Shown: one piece after another, positions 53,819 through 64,000 of the stretch | Position numbering within the stretch: position 1 is the first letter of the stretch | How the letters are laid out: each line of letters begins with the position of its first letter | Assembly (NCBI GenBank): GCA_951640165.1 | Contig: OX621263.1 | Coordinates: 12,220,001 to 12,284,000 of the forward strand | DNA from: Pseudoips prasinana | Lineage: Eukaryota > Arthropoda > Insecta > Lepidoptera > Nolidae | Direction: 5' to 3' | Length of the DNA: 64,000 nucleotides | Program-made: the position numbers and the translations under genes | The notes under the pieces: model-generated | Told to the model about the DNA's origin: nothing | Seen by the model: the letters and a program-made list of their open reading frames with translations, nothing else | Databases searched by the model: none

Positions 53819-54099
53819 AACAACTAGGTTTCTCCTTACTATTGTGCTCACACTCAGAAGGTTAGCAGTTAACCCAGGTACATTACTCGCTGGAGATCTA
53901 GTAGCCTAGACATGATAAATTTGTTGAGTTACGCGATATATCTGTAATATGATGGCAACATATACTAAATTTAAATTTATTGACCCTATCTCAAAATTAA
54001 TAATGTTATTGTTTCGATGTCTTTCTTTTGTTTCCTAAATATAATCTAAATTAATATGTTTGCCTACTAAATAATTACTTTAAGTGGACCAAATCCCGT

Positions 54100-54260
54100 G
54101 TTCATGCCAGCTTGAGTATGTTTCGCCGGACCGTCTCAACTGGGCCATGTTGAAACCAGTAGTAGATGAACCTGCTGAGTTTGTTTCGCTGGGTCTTCTC
54201 AGTTGGAGCGCATTGGATCCGTTGGTAGCATTAAAGCGCGACCGTCAAGGTTCGTCATAA
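54100..54260 (+). repeat. LINE 3'-region fragment
   Basis: CTGAGTTTGTTTCGCTGGGT CTTCTCAG followed by TTGGTAGCATTAAAGCGCGA resembles the 3' part of CR1-like lepidopteran LINEs (TGAGTTTCTTGCCGG... CTTCTCAGT). A related piece lies inverted at 55,511-55,690. Confidence 0.5.
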
Positions 54261-54964
54261 TAATACCGAATTCGTACCTTAATATAGACAGAACCATTCA
54301 GACATAAAATAGTGGGTGTTCAAGCGGCAAGCACATTTTTAAGCTTATTTGTCAGAATAAGCTCGAAAGAACGATTATCCGTCGACGTTGTCTAAGCTAT
54401 CTAAGAGTAGAATAGTTTAATATAGAATATTAATATTATTTGTATAGATAGTAGTAGTGTTTTGTCTAAGATAGTGATAAGACTCACTATCAAAAATCAC
54501 GCAGATTCTGTTTGATTTTATACCATCGACGTAATTAATGATTTTTAGTTCGATTGAATTGAACCTTATTCGTAAAGAGTGTTGATAGTATATATAATAA
54601 TTTAACTTTATAGACTTTTTTGATGCATACATTTTTGTTAAAACAAATATATATTATCTTGAACGCTGTTCGGCCGAAGGCTGTTTACGACTTTACTATG
54701 AACTCCCCCGTTGTAAGCTCGTCATGCTCCTTGGTGTATAAATGCTTGCGGTGGCGTTGTGGGATGGGTTGTTTCCTTCCCTCTAATAAAGCGAGGGAAG
54801 CGATGGCTGGCCCCCACGTCATACTCGTGAACAGGTGCTGCTTGCGGTAACTGGTCGAACTGCTGTCGGGGTGCTCATTTATTTTTTCATTTATTTTATA
54901 CAGTCATCGCCTTTGGTAGACATCGTGTGACTTGTTAACTTTGTAAATGTGCGCGGATGCACCC

Positions 54965-55248
54965 TGTTGGAACTTTCGCAACATAACGCTCGGGTGGAAG
55001 GGCGCGGGGCGCCCTCCGCTGCCGTCAAGTGACTTCGGGTGGGGCGACATCATAGCATCAGCGGCAACACTCGTCCATTCGCTCTTTGGACTCCCTATCA
55101 TCAACTGATCCTAAATAACCTAATGTTTGTTCGCGGGTTCAATTTTTGTACAATATAAATTCTAACGGCAATACAACCAGCTTATATACAGTCCACTCTT
55201 TCATTTAACATAACCAGTAGGACCCTTCAAGTCGTACCGGTCTTTACA
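54965..55248 (+). mobile_element. Solo LTR with 5-bp target duplication
   Basis: 284 bp starting TGTTGGAACTTTC and ending GGTCTTTACA (TG...CA), flanked by CACCC at 54,960-54,964 and at 55,249-55,253. It contains CTTATATACAG as a possible TATA region. A ~94% similar LTR in the opposite orientation lies at 59,083-59,376. The TGTTGG start and 5-bp duplication fit BEL/Pao elements, remnants of which are at 60.6-61.9 kb; that link is inference. This copy would result from recombination between two LTRs. Confidence 0.85.
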
Positions 55249-55393
55249 CACCCACCGTTTGATCGTCTTGCAAGAGGTTATTCTCATTGCTTGAGTGAAA
55301 TTGCATGTTATTGTTTATTACCTCACAATTACTTTCATAGATGCTATGGACTAGATGACAACGGTTCTATGCGTGAATTAGCCACATACCAGC

Positions 55394-55452
55394 CAATCAC
55401 AATGTACTAAAAATACAATATTTAATACTGTATTTTTAGTACATTGTGATTG
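55394..55452. repeat. Perfect 24-bp hairpin
   Basis: CAATCACAATGTACTAAAAA TACA (from 55,394) pairs with its complement ending at 55,452 across an AT-rich loop of about 11 nt. Confidence 0.9.
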
Positions 55453-55510
55453 AAAACAAAAGCAAAAGAATACGAAAAAAGCAAGCCTGGAGTTTCTTTG
55501 TGGTTTTCTT

Positions 55511-55690
55511 CAAATCAAATCAAATCAAAATCAAAAAGTCATTTATTCCGTAAAAATATTACATTTGTGTGGAATCGTCAATTTTTTTACCCTACCGTGC
55601 AGTGCATGACGTGGCAGCTACTGAGAAACACTGCCAGAAAACTCAGTCAGAATCCTTTTTTAAAATATTTATTTCTTACATAAAATTACA
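55511..55690 (-). repeat. 5'-truncated CR1-like LINE 3' end
   Basis: In minus orientation, TGAGTTTTCTGGCAGTGTTT CTCAGTAGCTGCC precedes an AT-rich tail and an (ATTTG)n/(TTTGATT)n microsatellite at 55,511-55,540, the usual 3' tail of such LINEs. No ORF remains. Confidence 0.6.
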
Positions 55691-55699
55691 TTGTATTTA

Positions 55700-56097
55700 A
55701 GGACGTAATTACATTTTTGACGCTCTCAAATTCAGCTATCCGCGCCTGCACACTACAGCAGTGCACACGCACACATTGAAAGCGCTTTATGCTCGATTTT
55801 ATACATCGACTAAACTAATTTTGATACTTTAATGCAACTTACGTAAACAAATGTTTTATTTTTCATTTAACTTTTTGAAATGAAATCTTCTTTAGGCGTC
55901 TTGAGCACTTTTTGATAAAATAACTGTTGTTTTGGTCAACATCGCACTAAATTTTTGAAGAGAAAACTTGTTTAGGCGCGTTGAGTACTTTTTGGTTGAA
56001 CGGAACGCTCGTCATCGCACGTCATGCTTCCCTTGAGCTATATATACATATATTACACTTCTTCTTACACTTATTATCTAATATATATATTAAAAAA
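55700..56097. other. Interval without recognised features
   Basis: About 400 bp. GGCGTCTTGAGCACTTTTTG near 55,900 and GGCGCGTTGAGTACTTTTTG near 55,980 form a diverged direct repeat of about 80 bp. Nothing else is supported. Confidence 0.35.
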
Positions 56098-56205
56098 AAA
56101 ACAATGTACATCCAGACCCAGAACTACTATTTATGGGTCACACACAAATAGTAATCATGCGCAGGAATCGAACCTGGGACACGAAGTGCCGAGGTAACTA
56201 GGCAA
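56098..56205 (-). repeat. Partial tRNA-derived SINE
   Basis: ACATCCAGACCCAGAACTAC TATTTATGGGTCACAC and the complement of CGGTTCGATTCC-like sequence (GGAATCGAACCTGGG) match the SINE at 47,600-47,812, same orientation. Confidence 0.65.
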
Positions 56206-56413
56206 TTTTTTGTTCCAAAATAATGAAAACTACGAAAATTATTGTCATATTAACCCTGTACAGTCAAAGTAAATTGAAATGGACCGTGAGTCAAAGTAAT
56301 AAGACATTTAAAATCGCAGTTTTATTTGAATTCGTACAAATTCCATCATTCAATACAAAATAAAGAAAAATTTACTTTATTTCAAGAAACTAATCTAGTA
56401 AATAACAATACAC

Positions 56414-56935
56414 ATATCGCTCCTTGAATACACAAGGGATACAAAGCGAAATCCATAAATTTTACAGGACAGCCAAAACATATTTTTGAAACTGTTTTTT
56501 TATAATATTTATTAATTAAATATAAGTTTTTAATATATCATTCGATGCGTATTTTTTAGCTTTATCTATCTACAATATAAACTTTGTAATAGCTGTTACC
56601 TATTAAGAAAAAAAGCATAAAAGTCCCTTTTGCATTCAAAATTTGTTCCAATATTATAAAAAATATGTCAAAAATTAAATACAGTTTTACAAAGCAAAAT
56701 ATTAAAGCTTATAATTATGTAATAATACTATTGCACAATAACAATCTAAGAGAAGGGCCCGGTTGCGGTGAAATACAAAATGGTTTGGCAATTACTTTTG
56801 ACTGTATATCTCCTTCGGAGTCAGAAGATCTTTCATGACTAGGTAGAAAGTTGGGATCTTCAACACTGTCATCTGAAGAAAAATCTGCAATTGATGAACT
56901 ACTGGATGTTGATGATCTGCTGGAATGATATTATT
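56414..56935 (-). mobile_element. Inverted, internally deleted copy of the 42-kb TIR element
   Basis: Starts at ATATCGCTCCTTGAATACAC and follows the right end of the 42-kb element in reverse (ACAGGACAGCCAAAACATAT, then AAAAGTCCCTTTTGCATTC). It then jumps to the sequence matching 42,890-43,060, so it lacks roughly 550 bp of the interior and the far end. It retains the Ser/Asp-rich frame without the stop codons of the 42-kb copy. Confidence 0.75.
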
Positions 56936-57001
56936 ATTGAGGTTTCTAATATACATATATTTTTTTCTAGACACAATAGTTTGCGCGAGAGATATTTCCA
57001 C

Positions 57002-57930
57002 AGTGGTAAAATGAGTGTCCCCCTGTGTGTGTGTCCCTGTAACTCGACTTTCTTAAATAAGAGAATGATAAAACTAAAAAAAATATATAATGTACGAACG
57101 TTTGGAAGAGATCTAGTAGGTAGTTTTTTTTAATACGTCATAAACCGTAAGCCGCAATTTACCTTCCATTTAATCAACTAAAATACTTGCTGCTACGGAA
57201 CCCTTCATGGGCGTGTCCGACTCGCACTTGGCCGGTTTTTTTAAGATACGAGAAATAATTGTGTAAAGAAATAAAAATGCTGGAGTCCAACCGAAATATG
57301 TATTTTTTACGTTTAAATCACTTAATTTTCAAATATTATTTATATTTGTTTGGACTAAAATAAGTTACAAATACTAAGTAACAATGCAAAATATTCTTTT
57401 CTCTATACATAACATAGAATAAAAATTGTTATTTAGGAAAATTACATATTTTTCAAAACTTAACATACACAATGCACAATAAGGAACATTTGGTAGGTAC
57501 ACAAAGGTCTAAAATCAATTTAACTGTCATATTTGTTCACAAAATACAAACAGGCAAAATCAACAGTACCTACGTAAAATGCGATCAAAATAATTATTTA
57601 AATACTCTATATAAAGTTCTGCTGTCTTCTCTTTAGATTAACTGGGTTCTTCAAGTTCTCTAGTTACTTCAGTAGTTTTTTGTATAGCACATCAATTATG
57701 CCTAGTTGAATCCCATGCGCCAGAAAAAGTTTCTAGTTAGCCCTAGCAGCCCGGCCTAAGGCTAACATAACGCTGGCCCCATCAGTCGTGAACCAAACTA
57801 ACGCCGCGCGCCGACTCAAAGTCCTGTCAACTTTTGACAGTGATAAATTTAATATTTTGTGTGGGAAAATTAAAGTATTATCAAATCAATTACATAGGAG
57901 AAACCTAAGCGAAAAATCGATATTTCGGGT
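57002..57930. other. AT-rich interval without recognised features
   Basis: About 930 bp. GGGCGTGTCCGACTCGCACT TGGCCGGTTTTTTT (57,209-57,242) is a short block common next to lepidopteran repeats. No gene is supported. Confidence 0.35.
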
Positions 57931-57939
57931 TTCAAAATC

Positions 57940-59082
57940 AGTCGGTTATCCGATTTTTTCGTTTATCCGGGTAACCGGTTTGCATGCCCCACCTGCTACA
58001 CAGTTTGGCTTTTATGATTCTTTTAAACTTATTCATAGACATTTCTCGGATATCACTGGGAAGTTTGTCATAGAATCTTACACATTGCCCCATAAAAGAG
58101 TTACTTACTTTGTGGAGACGGATGAGTATCACTCCTTTTACAGAAGAGGTCTTTATATTTATGTATATAAATTAGATTGTCATATATATACTGACATGCT
58201 ACAGTCAGAATGTTAATCTCTTTAAACTTCTCTCTCAAAGATTCTCGCGGACCAAGTTTATATATGGCTCTTACAGCTCTTTTTTGCGATACAAATATGG
58301 TGTTAATGTCCGCAGCGCTACCCCAGAGAAGAATTCCATAGGACATTATACTATGAAAATAACTGAAATAAACCATTCTAGCTGTATCCACATCAGTAAG
58401 CCGTCTAATAGTTTTAACAGCATATGCAGCAGAACTTAATTTGCCTGATAGTTTTTCTATTTGTGGGCCCCATTGTAGTTTTGAATCAATTGTGATACCC
58501 AAGAACACAGTTGACTCAACAGGGGTCAATGCAGCCCCATTAAGCACTACATTGTTGTGCTGTACCTTTTTCACATTATGTGTAGAGAATTGGATGACTT
58601 AAATTTTCTTGTCATTTAGCAAAAGATTATTGGCATTGAACCAATGAAAAACTTTAGAGATTGCGTCATTTACTTCGTCAAAATTGCGTAATTTTCGATT
58701 TATTTTAAACGTTAATGAAGTATGATCTGCAAACAAAACAATCTCATGTTAATCCCTTACATAGTAAGGTAAGTCATTAATATAGATTAAAAATAAGAAT
58801 GGGCCGAGAATCGACCTCTGTGGAACGCCCATTACCACTGGGGAACCCGCAGATTTTTTACCATTTATATCGACCTTCTGAATTCTATTGCCCAAGTAAG
58901 AAGTCAAAAGTTTAAGAGCCTTGTTCCTGATACCGTAGTGGTGTAGTTTCCTGACAAGAGTGTCATAATGAACACTATCAAATGCTTTGGACAAATCGCA
59001 AAAAATACCTAATACATCCTGCGAGTCCTCCCAAGCTGCGAATATACTTTTTAACAGATTGACTCCTGCATCTATAGCTGAA
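57940..59082 (-). pseudogene. Decayed Jockey-like LINE, RT and C-terminus
   Basis: Minus-strand remnants in correct order: an RT segment with DLSKAFDSVHYDTL and GVPQRSILGPFLFLIYINDL (58,749-59,080), then a stop, then LFADHTSLTF where the catalytic FADD should be, another stop near 58,600, and a 150-residue connection region with VFLGITIDSKLQWGP and FHSIMSYGILLWGS (58,101-58,574). The C-terminal end GQCVRFYDKLPSDIRE lies at 57,970-58,100. The upstream part is cut off by the LTR at 59,083. A non-functional retrotransposon fragment. Confidence 0.85.
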
Positions 59083-59376
59083 TGTAAAGACCGGTACGAC
59101 TTGAAGGGTCCTACTGGTTATGTTAAATGAAAGAATGGACTGTATATAAGCTGGTTGTATTGCCGTTAGAATTTATATTGTACAAAAATTGAACCCGCGA
59201 ACAAACATTAGGTTATTTAGGATCGGTTGATGTGAGGGGGTCCAAAGAGCGAAATGGACGAGTGTTGCCGCTAATGCTATGATGGCGCCACCGTCGCCCC
59301 GCCTGAAGTCACTTGACGGCAGCGGAGGGCGCCCCGCGCCCTTCCACCCGAGCGTTATGTTGTGAAAGTTCCAACA
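59083..59376 (-). mobile_element. LTR inserted next to a LINE fragment (minus orientation)
   Basis: 294 bp beginning (minus) TGTTGGAACTTTCACAAC and ending CTTTACA, the inverted relative of the solo LTR at 54,965. It is 10 bp longer, with an extra GGTGGCGCC-type segment near 59,283-59,295. The flanks CTGAA and TGCTG do not match, so the clean insertion structure is lost; it may be the remaining LTR of a rearranged element. Confidence 0.75.
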
Positions 59377-60595
59377 TGCTGGCCGGGTTGAAGTCTGTGA
59401 CTACATAAAAAGACTTCAAGAATCTGTAAATAGCCAGATATTATTATATGTCCTCCAAAGGAAGTCCTGCTCTCGACGTCATCAACTTGGCGCTCCTGAT
59501 GATGAACCTTTAACTTAGGTATAAGACTCAGAAGCCGTCCAATCGGATGGGATAAAAAGTGAGCAGGAATAAGAAGAGGAAACTAAGGATATCTGGAATA
59601 TGAAATAAAGAGTTGAATTGTGGAAGATTACTGGCTCATACTCTCATGATGTTCATAACCAATCCTAAGAAGTATAAAAATAAATCAATTTAAGAGGTTT
59701 GAAGCAACCGTTACATACAATGACAATATAGTTAGACGTATAACCAATGGAATGTAATTACAACTGCAAGTAAGTAAATATAATGAATACACGATTGACA
59801 TGATTTAAATAAATATAATGAGTTACGGTCGACTCTTGATGGAACCGTAACGAGTTCGAACTGACAGGGCTTTACCAGACAGCGGTTACCAAAAATAACT
59901 ATATATAATAATATAAAAATTGGCATGGCATAGTCAATATAAGATTGGTACAAATAATCAGATTAGATTGAAACTAAGAGTTTCATTGTGTTAGTGTGAA
60001 ATTAAACGAGATGTACATTAATGAGGTAAAAATATATTAACATTTAACACATTTTGTTTAACTTCTTACGAATAAGCGTTGGAAAGTTATTATGTACAGA
60101 TTGACGACTAACTACTTATGAATGTATGTGAAGGTTTATATATGCATGAATAAAAAAATGAAGATGGATAAAAAAACTAAGGATGAACTAAAGTCAACAC
60201 GAATGAAATGCTGATGCAATCAGCCTTCAGGCCTCCGGAAGTAAAAACCATAGCGAGGTGGCACGACAGCTCTTAGTTTCACGTGTGTTTTCTGATACTA
60301 CTGTACTAAACTACTAATCAACTACAAACTAAATTATTAACAATAATCAAAGATGCCAGTAAAAAAACCTTGATTTTTAGTAACTTAGTAAAATTTATTT
60401 AGTAATTGTACGATATATTAATAGACGTTATTATATGAAATTAAAATATAAACATAAATAAAAAAATAAACTAATTAAATGAATAAAAAAATATTGTTAG
60501 TTTTTTAAAATGCCCTGCATTTGGCTAGTTTGGTACCTGCCCGTGTAAGTAGGTAATGGGACACATGGATGCGAAGTAATATATTTGACATGTGC
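59377..60595. other. AT-rich interval between LTR and BEL/Pao fragment
   Basis: 1.2 kb without a supported gene. If the LTR and the gag-pol fragment once belonged to one element, this would be its deleted and eroded interior, but I see no alignable pol sequence here. Confidence 0.35.
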
Positions 60596-61890
60596 CTATA
60601 ATTTGTACCTACTTTTGTAAAAAGGATCCCTCAGTGTTTTACGTTTCAACGTTAAAAACCGACACTTTGTCTGATGATATGACTCGCCTAAGACTGAAGA
60701 ATCTTTCTTCAGCGGCATGGTCATAACAAAGCGTCCGTCTTTTTTACGCGTTGCGTTCTTCCAAAAATTCTGTTCACAGACATATTTCTGAGGGGATAGA
60801 GAGTGATTTGCTGCGACGGTGTCACATTTCCAGGATAAGTCTGGGTTGGCCTCCTCGTTTAAAAATGGCAAACGGGAGATGAAGAGTGTCCTTTAAGACG
60901 GGTAACATACCCTGACACCAACCAGCCCAACTAGTTTCGTATAACTTCGGCTGATTTTTGTCCAAGTCAATAGAATTGTTACATAAAACTAACCAAAATA
61001 TATCGGCCCCAACTAAGACGTCTATTACTGACGGTATGTTAAATGATGGGTCGGCAAGACAGATACCCAATGGAATGGGAATCTCGTCAATATTTATGAA
61101 GGAAGAAGCTAAACTTTTTGTAATGCTAGGTAGAATATGACAGTCTATTTCGACTTTAAAGTCGCTATACATAGACATTATAGTTAGGTTGCAAGATTGT
61201 GTACTGTAAGTTGAATTGCAGTTGATACCTGATACTTCCACAAAGTGACTGGGTAATAAAGTTACCGGTGCTGCCATTGTCCAGTAATATTCTGGCTTTG
61301 TGGGCACCACCCTTACTGTCAACCACGTTCACCAACGCTGTGGAAAGTAAAACACAGGGAAGGGTAGTAAACTCATCAATGTTTGTTGTACTTGCAAAAC
61401 TGGTGACATTATTTTCTGGCAAAGGAGGCTGAAGAACAGGTTCAGAATTACCATGTAAATGCAGAAGGGTATTATGCTGCTTTTTACAATATTTACATGG
61501 AACTAGTCTGCATTTATTTTCTGGATGGCCTTGCCGCAAGCAATTAAGACAGACTTTGAGCTCCTTGGCTTTCTCAATTCTGTCTTCAATCGCAAGTGAT
61601 TTGAATGTCTCACAACTAAATAAAAAATGTTTGTTTTTACATAAGGGACATTCAAATATGTTTTCCTTTGAGGTATCTATTGAAGTTGTCAAATATGTGG
61701 AATTTTGTTTATTATAATAAACATTCGAGTTTGCACTTTGTTTATTACCTTTGTACTCCTGTAAGGTTTCCAACAGATCAGCTCTGTTACAAAGAAATGT
61801 TATAAAAATGTTCAAAGTAGGTGGTACGCTCAGTGTGTTTTTATGCTCCTCCCACTGTCTATGAGTTACATTATCTAATTTTTCTGTCAT
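60596..61890 (-). pseudogene. BEL/Pao retrotransposon gag-protease-pol fragment, frameshifted
   Basis: Three overlapping minus-strand frames give the BEL/Pao order. The first is a Gag C-terminus with a zinc-binding region (CPLCKNKHFLFSC, CLNCLRQGHPENKC, CKYCKKQHNTLLH), followed by an aspartic-protease active site LLDNGSTGNFIT (61,165-61,890). The second, after a frameshift near 61,240, is the protease C-terminus with DVLVGADIFW and KNQPKLYETSWAGW (60,822-61,322). The third, after another shift near 60,850, is the segment before reverse transcriptase with DGRFVMTMPLKK and LGESYHQTKCRFL (60,596-60,871). Reverse transcriptase, RNase H and integrase are absent, and the Gag N-terminus is cut off by the repeat at 61.9 kb. 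An inactive relic. Confidence 0.85.
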
Positions 61891-61904
61891 CTATATAAAT
61901 AAAA

Positions 61905-63235
61905 AGAGAAGTCCTGACTGACTGACTGACTCATCAACGCCCAGCCCAAACCCTTGGCCCTAGAAAGCTGAAATTTTGCACAGATGTTTTCTTTATAATG
62001 TAGACAAGGAATAAGGAAGGAATTTTCGAAATACAACCCCTAAGGGGGTAAAACGGGGGTGCGAAGTTAGTATGAAACTTTGCCGATTTTGAAGTTAGAG
62101 GCATGAAAGTTGGTATTTGGCCTTGCAGTTAAAAATAAAAAATATATGTTTCAGGATTTTTGGAAATTTCACCCCCAAGGGCAAAAAATAGGGGATGTAA
62201 GTTTGTACGAAAAAAGTCCCAAAATTTAAGATAAACGCATGAAAATTAGCATTTGGCTTTTTAGTTAAAAATAAAAAATATATATTTCAGGATTTTTGAA
62301 AATTCTACCCCGAAGGTCATAAAATAGGGGATGTAAGTTTGTATGAAAAATGCGATATATTTAAAGTTAAACGCATGAAAATGAGTATTTGGCCTTTCTG
62401 TTAAAAATATATAGCATTTATTTCAGGATTTTTGAAAATTACACCCCCAAGGGCGGAAAATAGGGGATAGGTATAATTTTTTACTGCCTGACTGACATAT
62501 CAACGCACAGTCTAAACGGCTGCAGTTAGGACTTGAATTTTGACAGTAGTTACCTTTTATGACGTAGGCATCCACTGAAGAAGGGTTTTTGAAAATACCA
62601 CCCCTAAGGGACTAAAATAAGGGATGAAATATTTTATGAAAATGCTTAATTTTGATGTAAAGGCTTTAGTATATAGACTTGCAGTTAAAAATTAAAATAT
62701 TTATTTCAGGATTTTTGAATATTCCACCCCCAAGGGCGTAAAATTGGGGATGTAAGTTTATGTGAAAAAGTGCCAACAAGTTTTAAGTTAAACGCATGAA
62801 AATTGGTATGTAGCATTACAGTTAAAAATTAAAATTATGTGTTTCAGGATTTCGGAGAATTCTACCACGTAGGGTGACAAATATGGGATGTTTGTTTGAA
62901 AAATGTGACATTTTTTAAGGTAAAGTCATGAAAATTGGTATTTGAACTTTCATTTAAAAATATGTATTTCAGGATTTTTGGGAATTCCAGCCCTTTAGGG
63001 TGACAATAGGGGATGGAAGTTTGTATGAAAAATGTGACATTTTTTAAGGTAAACGCATGAAAATTAGTATTTCGCCTTTCATTTAAACATTATAAATATA
63101 TCATCAGGAGTTTTGGAAATTCCACCCCTAAAGACGACTAAAATAGGGGATGTAAGTTTGTATGAAAAACTGTTTTTTTTTTGGAGTTAAAAGCATGTAA
63201 ATTGGTATTTCAGTTAAAAATAAAGCAATCAAGGG
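61905..63235 (+). repeat. Tandem repeat, about 125-138-bp period, nine to ten diverged units
   Basis: Each unit has CAGGATTTTTGAAAATTCCA CCCCCAAGGG, then GTAAAATAGGGGATGTAAGT TTGTATGAAAAA, then AAACGCATGAAAATTGGTAT TTGGCCTTTCAGTTAAAAAT. GGATTTT-type starts lie near 62,018, 62,154, 62,289, 62,424, 62,583, 62,709, 62,847, 62,972 and 63,107. Heads with CTGACTGACTG ... CAACGCCCAGCCCAAAC occur at about 61,907 and 62,486, suggesting two runs of the same array. Function unknown. Confidence 0.9.
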
Positions 63236-63249
63236 AATAATTTGTTGTT

Positions 63250-63830
63250 AAAAAAGGTAATCCATAACTGATTCAATAGGTCAACACCAAAAATGTACGC
63301 CAACTTAAATTATAGAGAAATTCGTTTCTTATTGCTTAAAATGTTGTGTTTGTTGTCGTCTAAGTAAAGATTTAGCGTTTTATAAGATTTGTAACTTCTT
63401 TTTTTGCTATTTTTCATAACATATTAAAAAACGTCAATTTAATAAAATTGGGATAAAAAAGTCATAGACCCAAAATTCGAGTTAGCGTAGTATAAATTGT
63501 TCGTGTCGAGATGATCGCACCCAAAAAATATCATCTTAATTTTACTGATCTACAAGTTCACAATTTTGTAACTCGATGGCTTTTATATCGTTTCAGATCG
63601 CAGAACTCATTTGACATATCGGTTAAAATAAATAAATGCTTGAAGTAAAAGGTAGTCCAAAACTGAATCAAAAGATGATCGCCTAAATCTCACCCAAAAT
63701 ATATGCCCACATCTTAATTTTACCGCTTTACAAGGTTATATTTTTGTTAGTAGATGGTGTAATCATCGTTTTAGATCGCGCTATGGTTTCGTTCACAAAA
63801 TGTGATATTAGACCTATCAATGCCATGGTC
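63250..63830 (+). repeat. Weak longer-period repeat
   Basis: AAAGGTAATCCATAACTGAT TCAA (63,254) recurs as AAAGGTAGTCCAAAACTGAA TCAA (63,648). GATGATCGCACCC ... CATCTTAATTTTACTGATCT ACAAG (63,511) recurs as CATCTTAATTTTACCGCTTT ACAAG (63,710). It is a diverged duplication of uncertain origin. Confidence 0.5.
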
Positions 63831-64000
63831 GCAACCTAAGCTAATGGGAGTTACCTTGGTGATTAATGCATCGTTGATTATTATATTACTTTATTTGACT
63901 TACTGACTTTACTTAAGGACAATTGATATGTATTCTTTGATATTTTTGGGTTTATGATATCGGGTCTTTTTTTAAATAACAGTAGCAAAGTAGTCTTTAC

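Noticed and set aside
53568..53851. Three overlapping minus-strand ORFs of 76-83 codons
   Set aside because: Low-complexity TGCATGC/CCTGCT repeats and a palindrome create them.
54620..54850. 76-codon ORF near 54.7 kb
   Set aside because: No recognisable domain; the GC-richer part looks like a fragment of a dispersed repeat.
61905..63235. CRISPR-like array
   Set aside because: Units are about 130 bp, diverged throughout and lack unique spacers of constant size; the window is eukaryotic.

Overview
The window is eukaryotic: one edge of a nuclear ribosomal DNA array, almost certainly from a moth or butterfly, followed by about 22 kb of AT-rich, repeat-filled DNA. The evidence is near-complete 18S, 5.8S and 28S rRNA genes in the order 18S-ITS1-5.8S-ITS2-28S on the minus strand, an undivided 5.8S (no dipteran 2S split), R1-clade and R2-site insertions at their classical 28S positions, and dispersed SINE/LINE pieces of types common in Lepidoptera. 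The species cannot be named from sequence alone. Layout, in the direction of transcription (decreasing coordinate): a terminal rDNA unit begins abruptly inside ITS1 at 41,772 and has no 18S. It runs through 5.8S, ITS2 and a 28S (41,074 to about 30,985) broken by a ~710-bp R2-site insertion and one full-length R1 (element F). An intergenic spacer (30,984-28,872) leads to a complete unit: 18S (28,871-26,968), ITS1, 5.8S, ITS2 and 28S (25,887 to about 3,935). This second 28S is swollen to 22 kb by the same R2-site insertion and by five tandem R1 elements (E, D, C, B, A). Each R1 is separated from the next by the 14-bp R1 target sequence. A second spacer (3,934-1,828) and the 5' part of another 18S (1,827-1) follow. 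The R1 elements belong to three lineages sharing one target: type 1 (A, C), type 2 (B, D, F) and type 3 (E). Full-length copies encode a Gag-like ORF1 with three zinc knuckles, overlapped by an ORF2 with an apurinic-like endonuclease, a reverse transcriptase and a C-terminal Cys/His motif. F is the most intact; D lacks only the last few ORF2 residues; A and E carry nonsense or frameshift mutations; B and C are 5'-truncated. D and F share an almost identical 1.16-kb ORF1 block flanked by clearly diverged sequence, which points to recombination. The 28S carrying five R1s has changes at positions where the neighbouring copy keeps the conserved base, as expected of a silenced unit. From 41,773 to 64,000 I find no convincing host gene. 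The region holds a TIR element with a decayed Ser/Asp-rich coding segment and an inverted deleted copy, tRNA-derived SINEs, fragments of several LINE families, a MITE, several hairpins, two LTRs in opposite orientation (one a clean solo LTR with 5-bp target duplication), a decayed BEL/Pao gag-protease-pol fragment, and a ~130-bp-period tandem repeat.
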